Assembly: GCA_023441145.1 (NCBI GenBank)
Contig: JAEZQN010000414.1
Coordinates: 1 to 7,706, forward strand
Source of the DNA: Bacillota bacterium
Lineage (GTDB): Bacteria > Bacillota > Clostridia > Lachnospirales > Lachnospiraceae
Direction: 5' to 3'
DNA: 7,706 bases
Shown: piece by piece, positions 5,818 through 7,706 of the stretch
Layout: every line of letters starts with the position of its first letter
How positions within the stretch are numbered: position 1 is the stretch's first letter
The notes under the pieces: generated by a model
Seen by the model: the letters and a program-made list of their open reading frames with translations, nothing else
What the model was told of the DNA's origin: nothing
The model's database searches: none
Made by a program: the position numbers and the translations under genes

Positions 5818-5922
5818 GCTCGCCAAATACTTCGTATTTGTCTATAACAAAAGAGTCGGCAGTCAGATGTAAACATCTGATGCCTCTCCTTTTGTTATAC
5901 AAGCACTTCGTGCTTGGCTCGC
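5818..5922. repeat. Module of three abutting hairpins flanked by GCTCGC
   Basis: Between direct repeats GCTCGC (5818-5823 and 5917-5922) lie three hairpins with almost no bases between them. The first is CAAATAC-TTC-GTATTTG (5824-5840). The second is a nested 57-nt hairpin (5843-5899) with perfect 11-bp outer arms TATAACAAAAG and CTTTTGTTATA and a perfect inner TCAGATG/CATCTGA stem. The third is CAAGCAC-TTC-GTGCTTG (5900-5916). The first and third share one plan with matching changes on both arms. A further small stem CGCT-GTT-AGCG (5920-5930) follows. This organisation suggests a non-autonomous repeat element or a structured RNA. Confidence 0.8.
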
Positions 5923-5941
5923 TGTTAGCGCAAATTCTCAG

Positions 5942-5960
5942 GACAGGTGATTAACCTGCC
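5942..5960 (-). terminator. Hairpin after tpiA, weak terminator candidate
   Basis: On the minus strand GGCAGGT (5960-5954) pairs with ACCTGTC (5948-5942), with one G-U pair, around a 5-base loop. It starts 14 bp after the tpiA stop codon. No T-tract follows, so termination is doubtful and an mRNA 3'-end stabilising role is equally possible. Confidence 0.35.
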
Positions 5961-5974
5961 AAGAGATGAAATAT

Positions 5975-6724
5975 TTATTTATTGTAGTTTACAATCTTAC
6001 CGAAGTCAGCTGTTAAGCTAGCACCACCAACAAGACCACCATCGATATTTTCCTGAGTAAATAATTCTTTGGCACTTGCAGCAGATACACTACCACCGTA
6101 TTGAATACGGATTGCAGCTGCAGTTGCTTCATCATAGATTTCACCGATGCAAACACGGATAGCAGCACATACCTCTTCTGCTTGTTCTGTAGTAGCTACT
6201 TTTCCTGTTCCAATTGCCCAGATTGGTTCATAAGCAATTACAGCAGTCTTAGCTTGTTCAGCGGTAACATCTAAGAATGCAATTTTAATTTGTTGACGAA
6301 TAAAATCAATTGTAACACCTTGTTCACGCTGTGTCAAAGACTCTCCACAACAAATAATTGGAGTGATCCCATGTTCAAAAGCTTTTTTCACCTTTTTATT
6401 TACTGTAACATCAGTCTCAGCAAAATATTCTCTTCTTTCAGAATGTCCGATGATTACATATTTTACACCTATGTCAGTCAACATATTAGGAGCGATTTCG
6501 CCAGTAAAAGCACCTTTTTCTTCAAAATACATATTTTCTGCACCGATCTGAATATTGCTTCCTTTCGCTGCATCTATCGCTTTTGTTAAAGAAATTGCAG
6601 GCACACAAAATACCACATCAACTTCTTCATTGTTTACTAATGGTTTTAATTCTTCAATTAACTGAACGGTTTCACTAGGAGTCTTATTCATCTTCCAGTT
6701 TCCAGCAATAATTTTTCTACGCAT
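5975..6724 (-). CDS. tpiA: Triosephosphate isomerase
   Basis: TpiA interconverts dihydroxyacetone phosphate and glyceraldehyde 3-phosphate in the cytoplasm. From the ATG at 6724-6722 the protein has 249 residues, the normal length for a TIM-barrel isomerase. It shows Asn9 and Lys11 (AGNWKMNK), catalytic His94 (IIGHSERRE), catalytic Glu166 at the head of the mobile loop (AYEPIWAIGTGK, 164-175), and the phosphate-binding QYGGSV (208-213) and GGAS (233-236). An in-frame ATG 39 codons upstream (6841) is rejected: the added residues are not TpiA-like, run through an intergenic hairpin and overlap the end of pgk, while the chosen ATG has AAGGAG with a spacing of 7. The gene follows pgk in the usual glycolytic order. 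Confidence 0.98.
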   Translation of the reverse strand: MRRKIIAGNWKMNKTPSETVQLIEELKPLVNNEEVDVVFCVPAISLTKAIDAAKGSNIQIGAENMYFEEKGAFTGEIAPNMLTDIGVKYVIIGHSERREYFAETDVTVNKKVKKAFEHGITPIICCGESLTQREQGVTIDFIRQQIKIAFLDVTAEQAKTAVIAYEPIWAIGTGKVATTEQAEEVCAAIRVCIGEIYDEATAAAIRIQYGGSVSAASAKELFTQENIDGGLVGGASLTADFGKIVNYNK

Positions 6725-6746
6725 AATACTTCTCCTTCTAGAATAA

Positions 6747-6775
6747 TCTATATTCTTTATTATTTTCACTGTAAA
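6747..6775 (-). promoter_or_regulatory. Possible tpiA promoter
   Basis: On the minus strand TTTACA (6770-6775) and TATAGA (6747-6752) are spaced by 17 bp, immediately after the hairpin that follows pgk. Five of six and four of six bases match consensus. It would give a leader of about 16 nt ending in the AAGGAG ribosome site. In AT-rich DNA such matches can be accidental, and tpiA may instead be reached by read-through from pgk. Confidence 0.4.
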
Positions 6776-6776
6776 C

Positions 6777-6810
6777 AGGGACGTCTCTGGTATTACCAGC
6801 GAACGTCCCC
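6777..6810 (-). terminator. Hairpin between pgk and tpiA
   Basis: GGGACGT (6778-6784) and ACGTCCC (6803-6809) form perfect 7-bp outer arms, extendable by one G-U pair. Inside, CTGGT-ATT-ACCAG (6787-6799) forms a second stem. On the minus strand it begins 8 bp after the pgk stop and is followed only by TGTTTACAG, a weak T-tract. It could be a partial terminator, a processing or stabilising hairpin that sets the pgk/tpiA ratio, or a copy of a dispersed GGGGACG-type palindrome. Confidence 0.55.
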
Positions 6811-6818
6811 AAGTAATA

Positions 6819-7706
6819 TTATTTATCGTTTGCAGCAGCAACTCCAGGTAATTCTTTACCTTCTAAGAATTCAAGAGAAGCTCCACCACCTGTAGAGATA
6901 TGAGTCATCTTATCTCCATATCCTAACTGATTCACAGCAGCTGCACTATCACCACCACCAATGATAGTAGTTGCATCGATTTCAGCTAAAGCCTTAGCTA
7001 CTGCAATTGTACCAGCTGCAAAGTTAGACATCTCAAATACACCCATTGGTCCGTTCCAAACAACAGTCTTAGCATCTTTAATTGCATCAGCATAAAGTTC
7101 ACGAGTCTTTTCACCGATATCAAGACCTTCCCAATCAGCTTCGATTTGTCCACGGCCTACAGTCTTGAACTCAGCATCGTTAGAGAACTCTTTTGCTACA
7201 ACAGTATCTACAGGAATTAATAATTTAACACCTTTCTTTTCCGCTTTTTCCATCATTTCTTTTGCATAGTCAAGATAATCAGCTTCAAGAAGAGATTTCC
7301 CAACTTCTTCACCCATAGCCTTCATAAAGGTATAAGCCATACCACCACCGATGATAAGTGTATCTACCTTATCAAGAAGGTTATCGATTACAGAAATCTT
7401 ACTAGAAACCTTAGAGCCACCAAGAATTGCTACGAATGGTCTCTTTGGATTGTTTACTGCATTGCCAAGGAAATCAATTTCCTTCTGCATTAAGTATCCT
7501 ACAACAGCTTCATCAACAAAGTTTGTAACACCTACGTTGGAGCAGTGAGCTCTATGAGCTGTTCCAAATGCATCATTAACAAATACATCAGCTAAGGAAG
7601 CTAAATCTTTGCTAAATGCTTCTTCATTCTTAGTTTCTTCTTTTCTATAACGAGTGTTTTCTAAAAGAACAACATCGCCATCCTTCATAGCTTCAACAGC
7701 TGCTTT
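6819..7706 (-). CDS. pgk: Phosphoglycerate kinase, C-terminal part (5' end outside window)
   Basis: Pgk transfers phosphate from 1,3-bisphosphoglycerate to ADP, the first ATP-forming step of glycolysis. The frame is open to the right edge of the window, giving 295 residues beginning KAAVEAMKDGD; about 100 N-terminal residues of a normal ~395-residue protein are missing. Numbered from the edge, it shows LLENTRY (14-20, substrate-side Arg19), the DVFVNDAFGTAHRAH segment, AILGGSKVSSKI at the start of the nucleotide domain, NGPMGVFE (218-225, ATP-site Glu225), GGGDSA (250-255) and STGGGAS (271-277). The internal ATG at 7688 is not the true start, because conserved Pgk sequence continues upstream of it. 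tpiA lies 94 bp downstream. No sign of damage. Confidence 0.98.
   Translation of the reverse strand, partial: KAAVEAMKDGDVVLLENTRYRKEETKNEEAFSKDLASLADVFVNDAFGTAHRAHCSNVGVTNFVDEAVVGYLMQKEIDFLGNAVNNPKRPFVAILGGSKVSSKISVIDNLLDKVDTLIIGGGMAYTFMKAMGEEVGKSLLEADYLDYAKEMMEKAEKKGVKLLIPVDTVVAKEFSNDAEFKTVGRGQIEADWEGLDIGEKTRELYADAIKDAKTVVWNGPMGVFEMSNFAAGTIAVAKALAEIDATTIIGGGDSAAAVNQLGYGDKMTHISTGGGASLEFLEGKELPGVAAANDK

Larger units (their letters stand above)
5627..5974. other. Palindrome-rich intergenic region between tpiA and gpmI
   Basis: This 348-bp stretch has no credible gene on either strand. From right to left it holds a 7-bp hairpin after tpiA (5942-5960), a three-hairpin module (5818-5922), a 28-bp tandem repeat (5711-5803), a perfect small hairpin (5662-5676), and the gpmI ribosome site (AAGGA near 5636-5640). 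Its composition is visibly richer in G and C than the rest of the non-coding DNA here. It resembles the dispersed, non-autonomous intergenic repeats of bacterial genomes, though its copy number cannot be seen from one window. A 7-bp direct repeat ATTCTCA flanks most of it (5644-5650 and 5934-5940). Confidence 0.75.

Noticed and set aside
5818..5922. tRNA or riboswitch in the tpiA-gpmI gap
   Set aside because: No cloverleaf with T-loop and acceptor pairing can be drawn, and no conserved riboswitch core that I know is present. Only simple hairpins are visible.
6290..6589. Plus-strand frames opposite tpiA
   Set aside because: They are antisense to the TpiA active-site region and lack any independent support.
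6725..6841. 39-codon N-terminal extension of TpiA
   Set aside because: The extra residues do not resemble TpiA, pass through the intergenic hairpin and overlap pgk. The ATG at 6724 has a good ribosome site and gives the normal family length.
7686..7688. ATG at 7688 as the pgk start
   Set aside because: The frame continues to the window edge with Pgk-like sequence (KAAVEA), and about 100 conserved N-terminal residues would be missing. The gene is simply cut by the window.

Overview
The window is a stretch of AT-rich Firmicutes chromosome in which every supported gene lies on the minus strand. Reading in the direction of transcription (right to left), the order is pgk (5' end beyond the window), tpiA, gpmI, secG, a small unrecognised lipoprotein gene, rnr, smpB and the first part of ssrA (tmRNA). 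The low GC, purine-rich Shine-Dalgarno sites, consensus sigma-A type promoters, clostridial-type tmRNA tag and the glycolysis-secG-rnr-smpB-ssrA order point to a clostridium, most likely a Lachnospiraceae relative such as Lachnoclostridium. The genus is an inference from gene order and protein flavour, not a proven identification.

Region by region. Positions 6819-7706 hold the C-terminal three quarters of phosphoglycerate kinase. Positions 5975-6724 hold triosephosphate isomerase, separated from pgk by 94 bp that carry a strong GGGACGT hairpin and a possible promoter. Positions 5627-5974 are a 348-bp non-coding gap between tpiA and gpmI. It is packed with a 28-bp tandem repeat and a compact array of abutting perfect hairpins, and it is the most unusual part of the window. 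Positions 4079-5626 encode cofactor-independent phosphoglycerate mutase. Positions 3738-3980 encode SecG, with its own promoter partly embedded in the hairpin that follows gpmI, and a good intrinsic terminator after it. Positions 3080-3544 encode a small lipoprotein of unknown role, whose promoter is flanked by an 8-bp inverted repeat. Positions 821-2965 encode RNase R, followed by a terminator. Positions 208-675 encode SmpB with its own promoter, and the ssrA promoter begins 9 bp after the smpB stop codon.

Functionally there are two blocks. The first is lower glycolysis (Pgk, TpiA, GpmI), converting triose phosphates to 2-phosphoglycerate. The second is the trans-translation and RNA quality-control set (RNase R, SmpB, tmRNA): tmRNA-SmpB rescues stalled ribosomes and RNase R degrades the defective mRNA (and in E. 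coli associates with tmRNA-SmpB). SecG, a subunit of the protein-export channel, and the lipoprotein sit between them. The promoters and terminators that can be seen suggest mostly separate transcription units in the right-to-left direction, not one long operon.

No CRISPR array, transposase, phage gene or new enzyme system is visible. The notable items are the palindrome-dense intergenic element with compensated arm changes, the leader of pre-tmRNA that can pair across its own processing site, the AYAA-ending tmRNA tag, and the uncharacterised lipoprotein with its operator-like repeat.
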